Origin: Pseudarthrobacter enclensis
GTDB lineage: Bacteria > Actinomycetota > Actinomycetes > Actinomycetales > Micrococcaceae
NCBI RefSeq assembly: GCF_001457025.1
Contig: NZ_KQ758603.1
Location: forward strand, 148,643 to 212,642
Length of the DNA stretch: 64,000 nucleotides
Reading direction: 5' to 3'
Every line of letters begins with the position of its first letter. The first letter of the stretch is position 1. The notes below the pieces were generated by a model. That model was not told the origin of the DNA and made no database searches. It saw only the letters and a program-made list of their open reading frames with translations. This document shows positions 9,175 to 18,678 of the stretch, piece by piece. Made by a program: the position numbers and the translations under genes.

Positions 9175-10737
9175 TCAGGCGGCTTTGCGGTTGGGGTTGG
9201 AGGTCATCAGTTTCATCAGGTTTTCCTGGCTGGCCTCATCCTTGTCGAGGACACCGGTGACGGTGCCTTCGAAGATGGTGTAGATGCGGTCGGACAGGCC
9301 CAGGAGTTCGGGAAGCTCAGAGGAAATGACAATCACTCCCTTGCCCTGGTTGGCCAGTTGCTGGATGATGCCGTAGATCTCGTACTTGGCCCCGACGTCG
9401 ATGCCGCGGGTGGGCTCATCCAGGATCAGCAGGTCGGGGTCCGTGAACATCCACTTGGCCAAGACCACTTTCTGCTGGTTGCCGCCGGACAGCTTGGCCA
9501 CGCCTTCCTCCACCGACGGGGTCTTGGTGCGCAGGGACTTGCGGTATTGCTCGGCGACGGTGAACTCCTGGTTGGGGTCCACCACCGAGTGCCGGCTGAT
9601 CTTGCGGAGGTTCGCGGCCACCGTGGTGGTCTTGATGTCATCCAGCAGGTTCAGGCCCAGGCTCTTGCGGTCCTCCGTGACGTAGCCCAGCCCCGCGTCA
9701 ATGGCCTGGCGGACCGACTTCAGGGTCACTTCCTTGCCGTCCTTATATATGTGTCCGTCAATGAAGCGGCCGTAGGAGCGGCCAAAGACGGACCGGGCCA
9801 GTTCGGTGCGGCCCGCGCCCATCAACCCGGCGAAGCCGACGATCTCGCCGCGGCGGACGAAGAAGCTGGAGTTCTTGCAGACCAGGCGGTCCTGGACGTT
9901 GGGGTGCCCCACCGTCCAGTCCTTCACCTCGAAGAAGACTTCCCCGATCTTGGGTGTGTGGTCCGGGAAGCGGGACTCCAGGGTCCGGCCCACCATGCCC
10001 TTGATGATCCGGTCCTCGTCCACGCCGTCCGCTTTGACGTTCAGGGTCTCGATGGACTTGCCGTCACGGATGATGGTGATCGAGTCGGCAATCTGCTCGA
10101 TCTCGTTGAGCTTGTGCGAAATGATGATCGACGTGATGCCCTTGGCCTTCAGGCCCAGCATCAGGTCCAGCAGGTGCTGGGAATCGGATTCGTTGAGCGC
10201 GGCGGTGGGTTCGTCCAGGATGAGGATCTTCACGGACTTGTTCAGGGCCTTGGCGATTTCCACCAGCTGCTGCTTGCCGACGCCGATCTCCTTGACGGGG
10301 GTGTCCGGGTCCTCGCGGAGGCCAACGCGGGCCAGCAGGTCCAGGGACCGCAGGCGCGCCTCGGACCAGTCGATGATCCCCCGCTTGGTGGGTTCGTTGC
10401 CCAGGAAGATGTTCTCCATGATGGACAGTTCCGGGATCAGCGCCAGTTCCTGGTGGATGATCACGATCCCGGCGTGCTCGCTGGCCCGGATGTCCTTGAA
10501 CTGCTGGACCTCGCCCTGGTAAACGATCTCGCCGTCGTAGCTGCCGTAGGGGTACACGCCCGAGAGGACCTTCATCAGGGTGGACTTCCCGGCCCCGTTT
10601 TCGCCGCAGATGGCGTGGATTTCGCCGGCCTTCACCCGGAGGTTCACATTGGCCAAGGCTTTAACGCCGGGGAATTCTTTGGTGATGGACCGCATCTCGA
10701 GGATGATCGGCTCCGTCTGCGTGGTCTGGGACGTCAT
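9175..10737 (-). CDS. mmsA: Sugar ABC transporter ATPase with two ABC domains
   Basis: 520 residues. It contains two ABC cassettes: Walker [10 protein letters not shown] near residue 45 with Walker [14 protein letters not shown], and a second cassette with signature [14 protein letters not shown] and Walker [13 protein letters not shown]. The degenerate second Walker A is typical of carbohydrate-uptake CUT2 ATPases. The start at 10737 fits the family N-terminus ([19 protein letters not shown]); the longer frame to 10848 runs into the regulatory region. First gene of the mmsA-mmsB-chvE operon, downstream of a ROK regulator. Confidence 0.92.
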   Translation of the reverse strand: MTSQTTQTEPIILEMRSITKEFPGVKALANVNLRVKAGEIHAICGENGAGKSTLMKVLSGVYPYGSYDGEIVYQGEVQQFKDIRASEHAGIVIIHQELALIPELSIMENIFLGNEPTKRGIIDWSEARLRSLDLLARVGLREDPDTPVKEIGVGKQQLVEIAKALNKSVKILILDEPTAALNESDSQHLLDLMLGLKAKGITSIIISHKLNEIEQIADSITIIRDGKSIETLNVKADGVDEDRIIKGMVGRTLESRFPDHTPKIGEVFFEVKDWTVGHPNVQDRLVCKNSSFFVRRGEIVGFAGLMGAGRTELARSVFGRSYGRFIDGHIYKDGKEVTLKSVRQAIDAGLGYVTEDRKSLGLNLLDDIKTTTVAANLRKISRHSVVDPNQEFTVAEQYRKSLRTKTPSVEEGVAKLSGGNQQKVVLAKWMFTDPDLLILDEPTRGIDVGAKYEIYGIIQQLANQGKGVIVISSELPELLGLSDRIYTIFEGTVTGVLDKDEASQENLMKLMTSNPNRKAA

Positions 10738-10825
10738 GTGCCCTAACCCTCCAATGCAATGACTTCTTTGTCCGGCCGGCAAAGCGCAGGGCCGTCTGAT
10801 CCAAAAGTAAACTGGATCACAGCTA

Positions 10826-10847
10826 TTGTCGTCAAGTCTTGAACGCA
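10826..10847. promoter_or_regulatory. Putative ROK operator upstream of mmsA
   Basis: A 22-bp motif, TTGTCGTCAAG followed by TCTTGAACGCA. It matches 17 of 22 positions with a motif at 12087-12108 upstream of the ROK gene itself. The core GTCAAG-T-CTTGAAC is nearly palindromic. A shared site before both genes suggests autoregulation and control of the importer by the ROK protein (inference). Confidence 0.55.
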
Positions 10848-10868
10848 ATTGCTGGATAACGAAACGGT

Positions 10869-12059
10869 CTACGTTTTGCGGATCCCGGCGTGCTGGAACA
10901 CCAGCGCCGCCGCCCCCAGCGCCTCGGCGCGGTCGCCGAGTGAGGACATGGTCAGGGTGGTTGTTTCGCCAATCACGGGGACGGCATGGCGGATCAGTCC
11001 ACGCCGGATGGGGTCCAGGAGGAGGTCGCCCAACCCTGCCAGGGGACCGCCCACCACAATCACTTCGGGGTTGATCAGGTTGGCCACGTTGCCCAGCGCC
11101 CGGCCCACGGCCAGGCCGGCGTCATCCACCACCCGCAGCGTGGCCGGGTCCCGGCTGAGGGCCTTGCGGACGATGTCCGCGGGCGTGAGTGGGCGGTCCT
11201 CGCCGCGGCTGAGGAGTTCGATCATGGTGGTGGTCGAGGCGATCGTTTCCAGGCATCCGCGGTTGCCGCAGCGGCAGACAAGGCCCTGCTCGTGGATGGT
11301 TGCATGACCGATTTCGCCGGTGATTCCCACGTTGCCGTAGTAGGGCGCGCCGTTGAGGATCAGGCCCGCACCGATGCCCGAACCGATCTTCATGAACAGG
11401 AGGTTGCTGACCCCCGTGTGCTGTCCCCAGGTGACCTCCGACCACGCCCCGAGGTTGGCGTCGTTGTCAATAAACACGGGGATTCTCAAGGTTTCCTCAA
11501 GATGCTGGAGGATGTTGATGCCCACCCATTCGGGGAGGATGGCACCCTGCGCCACCGTCCCGGAGCGCCGGTCGATGGGGCCGGGAATTCCGACGCCGGC
11601 ACCCACCACCGAGGCCCGTTCCGTCCCGCTCTCCGCCAGCAGTTTGTCCAGCAGGGCCACCGCAGCCCGGATGCCCTCCTCCGCCTGGTGGCCGAGCGGA
11701 AGCATGACCGATTCCTCCGCAATCACGTGGTAGCTCAGGGATGCCAGCACGACGCGCAGGTGCCGCCGGCCGAAGTCGATTCCCACCGCTACCGCGCCGT
11801 TGCTGTTGAGCCGCACGTTCAGTGCCCTGCGCCCGGAACTGGTGATGGGTTCGGTGGACGCCAGGCCGGAATCGAGCATGATCTTGACGATGTTGGAGAC
11901 TGTGGCCGTGGACAGGCCGGTCTGCCGGGCCAGTTCGGCCTGGGTGGAGGGGCCGCCCATGAGGCTTTCGATGATCCGCTGCTGGTTCAGTTGCCGCAGG
12001 GCGGACTGAGAGCCGGGATTTTTGGGCTTGCTCCTCGTTGAGCGCGGGGTGGCGGACAT
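10869..12059 (-). CDS. ROK family transcriptional regulator
   Basis: 396 residues. The N-terminal third is a MarR-like winged helix ([19 protein letters not shown]); the rest is a ROK/sugar-kinase fold. The ROK zinc motif is intact: [10 protein letters not shown] then [10 protein letters not shown] near residue 265. The [14 protein letters not shown] segment takes the phosphate-1 position, so ligand binding rather than catalysis is expected, as in XylR/NagC-type repressors. It lies upstream of and in the same direction as mmsA-mmsB-chvE and most likely represses that importer until its sugar is present. Confidence 0.88.
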   Translation of the reverse strand: MSATPRSTRSKPKNPGSQSALRQLNQQRIIESLMGGPSTQAELARQTGLSTATVSNIVKIMLDSGLASTEPITSSGRRALNVRLNSNGAVAVGIDFGRRHLRVVLASLSYHVIAEESVMLPLGHQAEEGIRAAVALLDKLLAESGTERASVVGAGVGIPGPIDRRSGTVAQGAILPEWVGINILQHLEETLRIPVFIDNDANLGAWSEVTWGQHTGVSNLLFMKIGSGIGAGLILNGAPYYGNVGITGEIGHATIHEQGLVCRCGNRGCLETIASTTTMIELLSRGEDRPLTPADIVRKALSRDPATLRVVDDAGLAVGRALGNVANLINPEVIVVGGPLAGLGDLLLDPIRRGLIRHAVPVIGETTTLTMSSLGDRAEALGAAALVFQHAGIRKT

Positions 12060-12086
12060 GCTAAGAAGATTGCCCTATCACCTCTC

Positions 12087-12108
12087 TTGTAGTCAAGAAG
12101 TTAACGCA
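12087..12108. promoter_or_regulatory. Putative ROK operator upstream of the ROK gene
   Basis: TTGTAGTCAAG followed by AAGTTAACGCA, the second copy of the motif seen at 10826-10847. It lies 28 bases upstream of the ROK start codon, in a 205-bp gap that also holds a TAGGCT -10-like box toward the downstream amidase gene. Confidence 0.5.
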
Positions 12109-12264
12109 TGAGTCGTTTAGCGGCGCCACGGAGTGGGTAGGGCGCTTTGGTGCGGCGGACGCCGGTGGTGGTGCAAAAGGTCCCGCCGGGCGGACCGGCC
12201 GGGTGGCTAGGCTGGAAGCAAGGTCCCCGCCCGGGGGCCCGTCCGGACAACAAAGGTGGTAGCA

Positions 12265-13059
12265 GTGCTGCTGGCACTCCTGCAGGCGAACGCTGCGGTC
12301 CTTGATCTAGACGCCAATTGCGCCGTGGTGGAGGCGGCGGCCCGTGACGCGGCAGCCGCCGGCGCGGCCGTCCTTGTCACCCCTGAGCTCTTCCCCGTGG
12401 GGTACGCCCCGCGGCGGGTACGGTCCGGCCTGGATCCCGCGGCGCTGCCCGCACTTCACCGGCGGCTGGCCGGCATCGCCCGCCGCCACGGCATCGGCCT
12501 GGTCTACAGCGTCCCCCGCGTCACAGCGGAAGGGGAGTGGCAGATCAGTGCCACACTGCTGGACGCGGAGGGCAAAGCGTTGCTCGAGTACGGCAAGGTG
12601 CACCTCTTCGGCCCGGATGAGCGCGCCGCCTTCACCCCCGCAGCCGAAGCACCTGCCGTCGTGAACTTCCAGGGAATCCGAACCTCCATGGTCATTTGCT
12701 ACGACGTGGAATTCCCTGAGGCTGTCCGCGCGTCAGCGGCCGGCGGCGCCGAACTCCTCCTGGTGCCTACGGCGCTGGCCCACGGGTTCGACGACGTACC
12801 CCGGCTCCTGGTCCGTGCCCGCGCCCTTGAAAGCCAGTTGGCCATTGCCTACGCCAACCACTGCGGCGTGGAGGATGGGTGCCGGTTCTTGGGCGGCAGC
12901 GTCGTCGCAGGTCCGGACGGCAAGCTGCTGGCGGAGGCGGCGGAAGAGCCGTCCCTGGTCTTTGCGGACGTGGATCCTGATGCTCCGCGCCGGGAGCGTG
13001 CCGGGGTGCCCTACCTTGCGGAGCGGCGGCCGGACCTCTACCGCCGCTGGGAAGCCTGA
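12265..13059 (+). CDS. Nitrilase-superfamily amidase, DavA-like
   Basis: 264 residues from GTG 12265, chosen because AAAGG lies eight bases upstream. The three catalytic positions of carbon-nitrogen hydrolases are visible: Glu in TPELFPVGY, Lys in YGKVHLFGPDE and Cys in VICYDVEFPEAVR. Length and the segments VRARALESQ, YANHCG and the C-terminal PYLAERRPDLY resemble 5-aminovaleramidase DavA of pseudomonads as I remember it. With the amino acid 2-monooxygenase at 16389 it would hydrolyse the amide product to an omega-amino or guanidino acid plus ammonia. Family secure; substrate inferred from context. Confidence 0.85.
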   Translation: MLLALLQANAAVLDLDANCAVVEAAARDAAAAGAAVLVTPELFPVGYAPRRVRSGLDPAALPALHRRLAGIARRHGIGLVYSVPRVTAEGEWQISATLLDAEGKALLEYGKVHLFGPDERAAFTPAAEAPAVVNFQGIRTSMVICYDVEFPEAVRASAAGGAELLLVPTALAHGFDDVPRLLVRARALESQLAIAYANHCGVEDGCRFLGGSVVAGPDGKLLAEAAEEPSLVFADVDPDAPRRERAGVPYLAERRPDLYRRWEA

Positions 13060-13063
13060 GCGG

Positions 13064-14713
13064 TCACGTCCCGGCGCCCACGAACTGCAGGGCAATCCAC
13101 AGTTCAGCCCTGTTGGCTGCCTCGCCGAGGTCCAGGTCCAGCAGCCCGGCCAGGGCATTGACCTGGCGGCGGACGCTGTTGCGGTGCAGTCCCAGGTCCT
13201 TGGCCGTTGCGTCCCAGTTGCCGTTGGCTCCCAGCCACGACCGCAGCAGCCGCAGCTGGCTGTCCCGGCGGTCGGGTTCCATGGCCATGACCGGTCCCAG
13301 GAGCCTCTCGGCCAGCAGGGTTCCGGCGCCGCCGCCGAGCAACCCGGCGACGGTCCAGGCCTGGTCTTCCTCCCGCACGGTCCCGCCGGTGGCCAGCACG
13401 CGGGGGCGAAGGGCGCTTGCCTGGCGGTAGGCGGACGGCAGGGCAGGGAGTTCGGCCGGTCTGCCCACCACCATGCCCCAGCCCAGCTGCTTCATCTCCG
13501 CCGCCAGCTGCTCGTCAACCTTCAGGCGCGTGATGGCAGCGAAGCCGTACTCGGTGAGTTCCACCAGCTTCGTGTCGAAGATCCGCCGCCATTGAAGCAG
13601 TTCACGGACCGGCCCGTCCGCCCCGGCTGCCTCCAGCCGGACTCCCTGGACCACCCGCACTGATCCGGTCCGCGTGCCGGAGATACTCTGGGCCAGCAGG
13701 TCCCGGATGCCGTTCAGCTCCCGGGTGCTGCCGCCCGCCAGGCTCTCCGGGTGCAGCAGCACGGCGGTGGCCAATTGGCTCGGAGCCAGCGAGCCGCTGG
13801 TCCTCTGCCGGACAAGGAGCTCCAGCAGTCCCACCACCGAGGACACCACGCTGTTCTGCGCCGGAGTCAGCGGCTGGTCCGCCCCGAGCACCAGGGCACC
13901 GAGGGTGGCGTCCCTGCTGCTGCGAAGGGGATGCCCCACCGCAAGGCCCTGGCCGGGTTCCGGCAGCGCCTCGGTCTCCACCCGGGGACCGCTGCCGGCC
14001 AGCAGCTTTCCCACCAGGGGCTGCAGTGCGGAGAGTTCGACGACGGCGCCCGACTTGGCACGCACCTTGCCGTCCGGACCGAACAAGGCGGCCCAGGCCG
14101 GGACCTTCTGAACCAGCGCCGCCAGCAGTTCGTGTTCCGGCCGCGGCGAAAGGACTGCCCGCATCAGGTGGCGGTTGGTTTCCGCCAGTTGCCGGAACGC
14201 CTGGGCGTTGCCGGATTCCAGCAGCTTGGAGAATTCCAGGCCCAGCGCCGCGAACGGGATGCTGGCCGGGATTTCCACCAGTGTCAGGCCCCGGCGCCGG
14301 CAGGCCGTGGCCAGCCCTTCAGGTACGGCCTCGAAGTACGGCTCCAGCCCGAAGCCCAGGGCGGCCACTCCGGCATCCACCAGCCGTGCCACATACTCGT
14401 CCGCCAAATCAGGGTCCACTGCGGTGTCTCCCGCGCGGAGGGCGTTGCCTCCTGTTCCGCCATGACCGCTGCCCGGGCCGGGCTGCAGGAACGGAAGTCC
14501 GGCCGTGAGGACGAATTCGCCGTCAATGAGGTAGGGGGTAGGGTCTTCAAGTTCACTGGGCTCCACCCAGCGCAGGGGCACCTGGCTGTTGCCGGCGTCG
14601 TGCACCAGCGCGATTCCCTCGGGAAGGGCGGCCAGGAAGCGTCCCAGTGTCACCGCACCCTGGTCCGGAAGTGTGTCCTGAAGCTCCTGGGCTGGTGGTG
14701 CATTGTGTCTCAT
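13064..14713 (-). CDS. PucR family transcriptional regulator
   Basis: 549 residues. The N-terminal PucR domain spans roughly residues 20-180 (EFVLTAGLPF, YVARLVDAGVAALGFGL, RRRGLTLVEIP). A less conserved middle follows, then a C-terminal HTH_30 domain (LRSWLGANGNWDATAKDLG, LHRNSVRRQVNAL). Such proteins usually activate catabolic genes next to them. It is convergent with the amidase and divergent from the permease-monooxygenase pair, so it probably controls this cluster in response to the amino acid or a product of it. Confidence 0.88.
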   Translation of the reverse strand: MRHNAPPAQELQDTLPDQGAVTLGRFLAALPEGIALVHDAGNSQVPLRWVEPSELEDPTPYLIDGEFVLTAGLPFLQPGPGSGHGGTGGNALRAGDTAVDPDLADEYVARLVDAGVAALGFGLEPYFEAVPEGLATACRRRGLTLVEIPASIPFAALGLEFSKLLESGNAQAFRQLAETNRHLMRAVLSPRPEHELLAALVQKVPAWAALFGPDGKVRAKSGAVVELSALQPLVGKLLAGSGPRVETEALPEPGQGLAVGHPLRSSRDATLGALVLGADQPLTPAQNSVVSSVVGLLELLVRQRTSGSLAPSQLATAVLLHPESLAGGSTRELNGIRDLLAQSISGTRTGSVRVVQGVRLEAAGADGPVRELLQWRRIFDTKLVELTEYGFAAITRLKVDEQLAAEMKQLGWGMVVGRPAELPALPSAYRQASALRPRVLATGGTVREEDQAWTVAGLLGGGAGTLLAERLLGPVMAMEPDRRDSQLRLLRSWLGANGNWDATAKDLGLHRNSVRRQVNALAGLLDLDLGEAANRAELWIALQFVGAGT

Positions 14714-14721
14714 GGGTGATC

Positions 14722-14727
14722 ACTATA
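14722..14727 (-). promoter_or_regulatory. -10 box TATAGT of the pucR-like gene, near-leaderless
   Basis: TATAGT on the minus strand ends eight bases before the ATG at 14713, so transcription should begin within two or three bases of the start codon. No clear -35 box. Confidence 0.4.
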
Positions 14728-14816
14728 GGTCAGTTTGCACACCTTTGAGATGCCGCTCACACCCCTACGCTGGGGTGGGGAATCCAACCATCCACCAAGA
14801 CGAAGGGACGTCGACG

Positions 14817-16334
14817 ATGACTGTGCCTACACTTCCGGGCCACGTGTCCGGCCGCCAGGGCAGCCGTCCCGCGCTGGGCAAGCAACTGCTCCGGCGCAAG
14901 CCGATGGCGCTGCTGGCAGCCGAACCGGACGCCGGAAACGGCGCACCGCGGCTGGTCCGCAGCTTTGGCGTGCTGCAGCTGACCATGATCTCCGTCGGCG
15001 CCACACTGGGCACCGGCATCCTGGTGATCCTGGGCGAGTCCGTGCCGCTGGCAGGCCCTGCGATCTGGATCTCCTTCGCGATCGCCGGCCTGGCGGCGCT
15101 CCTGTCCGCGGTGTCCTACGCCGAGATGGCCGGCCTGGTGCCCGCCTCCGGATCCAGCTACTCCTACACGTACGCCACCATGGGTGAGGGCATGGCCTGG
15201 ATCTGCGGCTGGTGCCTGGTGCTGGAATACGCCGTGTCCGTGGCAGCCGTCGCCGTCGGCGCCGGCCAGTACGTCAACGAAACCCTCGCGGTCTTCGACA
15301 CGGTCCTGCCGGATGCGTTCTCCCAGCCGCCCGGCGACGGCGGCATGGTCAACATCCCGGCCATGGTGATCGTGGTCCTCGCCACCGTCCTGCTGGTGCG
15401 CGGCGCGCGGGAAAGCGCCTGGATCAACACCGCCATCGTGGCAGTCAAGGTGGGCATCCTCCTCCTCTTCTGCGCCATCGCCTTCACCGCGTTCAGCGCC
15501 GGCAATTTCGACCCGCTGCTGCCCATGGGCGCCGCCGGAGTCTCCGCCGCGGCGTCGCGCGTTTTCTTCTCCTACATCGGCTTCGACGCCGCCTCCACGG
15601 CCGGCGAGGAAGCCCGCAACCCCAAGCGCGACCTGCCCCGCGCCATCATGCTCTCCATGCTGATCGTCACCACCATCTACGTCCTGGTGGCCGTCGCGGC
15701 CATCGGCGCCCGGCCATGGGGCTGGTTTGACGGAACCGAGGCCGCGCTGGTGAAGATCCTCGAGGAAATCACCGGGCAGCCCTGGATCGCCCTCGTCTTC
15801 GCCGTCGGGGCCGTCCTGGCCATCGCCAGCATCGTCCTGACCGTGCTCTACGGGCAGACGCGGATCCTGCTGTCCATGTCCCGCGACGGACTGGTTCCCG
15901 CCATTTTCAGCCGCGTCTCCCGCCGCACCGGGACGCCCGCTGCCGGGACCCTGATCGTGGGCGTCGCCGTCGCCCTCACCGCAGGGCTGGTGCCGCTGGG
16001 CGCCCTGGCCGACGCCACCAGCATCGGCACCCTGTTCGCCTTTGCCTTGGTCAACGCAGCCGTTATCTACCTCCGCAAGGCGCGGCCCGAACTGGAGCGG
16101 ACCTTCCGGGTGCCGTTCTTCCCGTTCACCCCCATCCTCGGCGCCATCATGTGCATCTACCTCATGGCCAACCTCGGCGCCGAAACCTGGATCACCTTTG
16201 CGGCCTGGATGCTGGTGGGGACCGCCGCGTACTTCGGCTACGGCCGGCGGAATTCCAAGGTGGCAGCCCTGGACGAGACGGAATACCGTGAACTCGCCGC
16301 CGCGCCCCGCCCGTCAACGACCGCAGCCCCCTGA
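14817..16334 (+). CDS. APC-family amino acid permease
   Basis: 505 residues with about 12 membrane segments. The first transmembrane region carries the APC pattern ISVGATLGTGILVILGE. YAEMAGLVPASGSSYSY follows, and FFSYIGFDAASTAGEEARNP lies in the middle. The start at 14817 has AAGGGA upstream; the frame to 14703 overlaps the divergent regulator and is less likely. It resembles the cationic amino acid transporter branch (CAT/YfnA-like). Just downstream is an amino acid 2-monooxygenase, so the permease likely brings in that enzyme's substrate, perhaps lysine or arginine. Confidence 0.88.
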   Translation: MTVPTLPGHVSGRQGSRPALGKQLLRRKPMALLAAEPDAGNGAPRLVRSFGVLQLTMISVGATLGTGILVILGESVPLAGPAIWISFAIAGLAALLSAVSYAEMAGLVPASGSSYSYTYATMGEGMAWICGWCLVLEYAVSVAAVAVGAGQYVNETLAVFDTVLPDAFSQPPGDGGMVNIPAMVIVVLATVLLVRGARESAWINTAIVAVKVGILLLFCAIAFTAFSAGNFDPLLPMGAAGVSAAASRVFFSYIGFDAASTAGEEARNPKRDLPRAIMLSMLIVTTIYVLVAVAAIGARPWGWFDGTEAALVKILEEITGQPWIALVFAVGAVLAIASIVLTVLYGQTRILLSMSRDGLVPAIFSRVSRRTGTPAAGTLIVGVAVALTAGLVPLGALADATSIGTLFAFALVNAAVIYLRKARPELERTFRVPFFPFTPILGAIMCIYLMANLGAETWITFAAWMLVGTAAYFGYGRRNSKVAALDETEYRELAAAPRPSTTAAP

Positions 16335-16388
16335 CGCCACCGTCGAACCTTCACACCCCCAAGCAGCCAACGCAAAGGCAGGCAATCC

Positions 16389-18122
16389 ATGACCACCGCC
16401 ACCGAGCTTCCCGCCTCCCACCCGTCCAGCACCTCCAGCCTGCCGGACGGCCCGCCCCGCGGGCAGGACGGCCAGGCCGCCCCCATCACCATGCTGAACC
16501 CGGACTTTCCGTTCAGTTACGACCACTACCTCAACCACCCTGACGGGCTGGGCTCCGTCCCGGAGGAACTGCTGGGCACCGAAGTGGCAGTGATCGGAGC
16601 AGGACTGTCCGGCCTGGTTACCGCCTATGAACTGATGAAACTGGGCCTGCGCCCGGTGGTGTACGAGGCTGACCGGATCGGTGGACGGCTCCGCACCGCA
16701 GCCTTCCCGGCGGCCCCGGGCGTGGTGGCGGACCTTGGTGGCATGAGATTCCCTGTCTCGGGCAAGGCGTTCTACCACTACGTTGACCTGCTGGGCCTGG
16801 AAACGCAGGACTTCCCCAACCCGCTCGCCGAGGCAACGTCCAGCACGGTCATAGAACTGGCTGGCCGGAAGCACTACGCCGAAAAGCCGGACGAGCTCCC
16901 GCCGTTCTTCCGGGAGGTGGCGGACGCCTGGAAGGCGGCGGTCAACGACGGCGCGAAGTTCGGTGACATGCAGGACGCCATCCGGGCCCGCGACACCGCA
17001 CGGATCAAGGAACTGTGGAACGAGATGCTGCCGCTGATGGACGAGCAGACCTTCTACGGCTTCATCGCTGCCAGCGAGTCCTTTAAGAAAGCCGGGTTCG
17101 CACACCGGGAAGCCTTCGGCCAGGTGGGCTTCGGCACCGGCGGCTGGGACACCGACTTCCCCAATTCGATCCTGGAAATCCTGCGGGTGGTCTACACGGA
17201 CGCCGACGACCGGCACCGGCTTATCCGCGGGGGAGCGCAGCGGCTCCCCGAGGCACTGTGGCAGCACGCGCCGTCGGACCTGGTGCACTGGCCAGCCGGC
17301 ACCTCGCTGGCGTCGCTGCACTCCGGCTCGCCCCGCGGCGCCGTCGGAAAGATCAGCCGCGACGCTGATGGGAACCTCCGCGTCCGTGAGCGTTGGGGGC
17401 GCGAGGCGAGCTACCCGGCCGTCGTGACCACCTGCCAGTCCTGGCTGCTGTCCACCCGGATCCACACCGAGGAGGCCTTGTTCCCGGCAGAGCTTTGGAC
17501 CGCCATGGAGAAATCGCACTACATGCAGTCGTCCAAGACGTTCGTGATGGTGGACCGGCCGTTCTGGAAGGATATCGACCCGGAGACCGGGCGCGAGGTC
17601 CTGTCCATGACCCTGACTGACAGGCTGAACCGGGCCACCTACCTGCTGGACAACGGCCCGGACCAGCCGGCCGTCATCCTGCTCTCGTACACGTGGAACG
17701 ACGACGCCCTGAAGTGGCTGGCGCTGGACGCCGACGAACGGGTGGAGCTGATGCTGCATTCACTGGAGCAGATCTATCCCGGGGTGGATATCGCCGGCCA
17801 CATCGTGGGCCAGCCCATCACCGTGTCCTGGGAAGCCGACCCCAACTTCATGGGCGCCTTCAAGGCCAACCTGCCGGGCCACTACCGCTACCAGCAGCGG
17901 CTGTTCACGCATTTCAAGCAGGACAAGCTGCCGGAATCCCAGCGCGGCATCTTCCTGGCCGGCGACGACGTCTCCTTCACCGCAGGGTGGGCCGAGGGCG
18001 CCGTCACCACCGGGCTGAACGCGGTGTGGGGCGTGGTGAAGCACCTGGGCGGCTCCTCCGCACCGGGCAACCCGGGACCGGGCGACCTTCTCGACGAGAT
18101 CGGCCCGATAAGCCTGGATTAG
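16389..18122 (+). CDS. FAD-dependent amino acid 2-monooxygenase, DavB-like
   Basis: 577 residues. Flavin amine oxidase fold with dinucleotide motif AVIGAGLSGLVTAYE near residue 60, GGRLRT, and a C-terminal FAD segment GIFLAGDDVSF. Segments such as DLGGMRFPVS, AFYHYVDLLGLET, EVFGQVGFGTGGWD-like and the ending NPGPGDLLDEIGP agree closely, from memory, with pseudomonad lysine 2-monooxygenase DavB. Arginine and tryptophan 2-monooxygenases are in the same family. These enzymes oxidatively decarboxylate the amino acid to the amide one carbon shorter, which the nearby nitrilase-type amidase would hydrolyse. Co-directional with the permease, 54 bases downstream. Confidence 0.85.
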   Translation: MTTATELPASHPSSTSSLPDGPPRGQDGQAAPITMLNPDFPFSYDHYLNHPDGLGSVPEELLGTEVAVIGAGLSGLVTAYELMKLGLRPVVYEADRIGGRLRTAAFPAAPGVVADLGGMRFPVSGKAFYHYVDLLGLETQDFPNPLAEATSSTVIELAGRKHYAEKPDELPPFFREVADAWKAAVNDGAKFGDMQDAIRARDTARIKELWNEMLPLMDEQTFYGFIAASESFKKAGFAHREAFGQVGFGTGGWDTDFPNSILEILRVVYTDADDRHRLIRGGAQRLPEALWQHAPSDLVHWPAGTSLASLHSGSPRGAVGKISRDADGNLRVRERWGREASYPAVVTTCQSWLLSTRIHTEEALFPAELWTAMEKSHYMQSSKTFVMVDRPFWKDIDPETGREVLSMTLTDRLNRATYLLDNGPDQPAVILLSYTWNDDALKWLALDADERVELMLHSLEQIYPGVDIAGHIVGQPITVSWEADPNFMGAFKANLPGHYRYQQRLFTHFKQDKLPESQRGIFLAGDDVSFTAGWAEGAVTTGLNAVWGVVKHLGGSSAPGNPGPGDLLDEIGPISLD

Positions 18123-18126
18123 CCCC

Positions 18127-18654
18127 TCAGTGCCCTTGTGCGTGCAGTTCGCGGTGTTTCGCCGCGAGCTCTACGTAACGCGTCGCGTTGGCGCGGACGC
18201 CGTCGAACTCCTCATCGGTCAGTTCGCGGCGCACCTTGGCGGGCACCCCGGCCACCAGTGAGCGCGGCGGAACGACGGTTCCCTCCAGCACCACGGCACC
18301 GGCCGCCACCAGCGAGCCGGTGCCGATGACCGCCCCGTTGAGGACGGTGGCGCCCATGCCGATGAGGCAGTCGTCCTCAACGGTGCAGCCGTGCACGACG
18401 GCGGCGTGCCCCACACTGACGCGTTCGCCCACCGTGCAGGGAAAGCCGGGGTCGGCGTGCAGCACCACGTTGTCCTGCAGGTTGCTGCCGGCGCCCACGG
18501 TGATGGCGGCGGTGTCAGCCCGGACCGAGACGCCGTAGAAAGCGCTGGCGTCCTGGCCAAGGGTGGCATTGCCGATGATCGAGGCCGAGGGGGCGATGAA
18601 GGCTGTTTCGTGGACGGCCGGGGAGTTGCCGCCGAAAGGGTAGAGAGGTGCCAT
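18127..18654 (-). CDS. Gamma carbonic anhydrase family protein
   Basis: 175 residues. Left-handed beta-helix with hexapeptide repeats across most of the length. The three zinc His positions are present: VVLHAD, VGHAAVVHGC. Members range from true carbonic anhydrases to PaaY/YrdA-like thioester-related proteins, so the activity is not certain. It ends four bases from the monooxygenase stop, convergently. A TAGGGT box sits six bases before the ATG, giving a leaderless transcript. Confidence 0.88.
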   Translation of the reverse strand: MAPLYPFGGNSPAVHETAFIAPSASIIGNATLGQDASAFYGVSVRADTAAITVGAGSNLQDNVVLHADPGFPCTVGERVSVGHAAVVHGCTVEDDCLIGMGATVLNGAVIGTGSLVAAGAVVLEGTVVPPRSLVAGVPAKVRRELTDEEFDGVRANATRYVELAAKHRELHAQGH

Positions 18655-18660
18655 GGCTTC

Positions 18661-18666
18661 ACCCTA
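18661..18666 (-). promoter_or_regulatory. -10 box TAGGGT, leaderless start of the carbonic anhydrase
   Basis: TAGGGT then GAAGCC then ATG on the minus strand. The six-base gap places the transcription start on the start codon; there is no Shine-Dalgarno. Confidence 0.45.
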
Positions 18667-18678
18667 AGCCACCCCTAC

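Noticed and set aside
6695..9283. 862-residue open frame on the plus strand
   Set aside because: It is antisense to the chvE-like and mmsB genes, both of which have full family motifs. Its composition is the usual mirror of GC-rich coding DNA.
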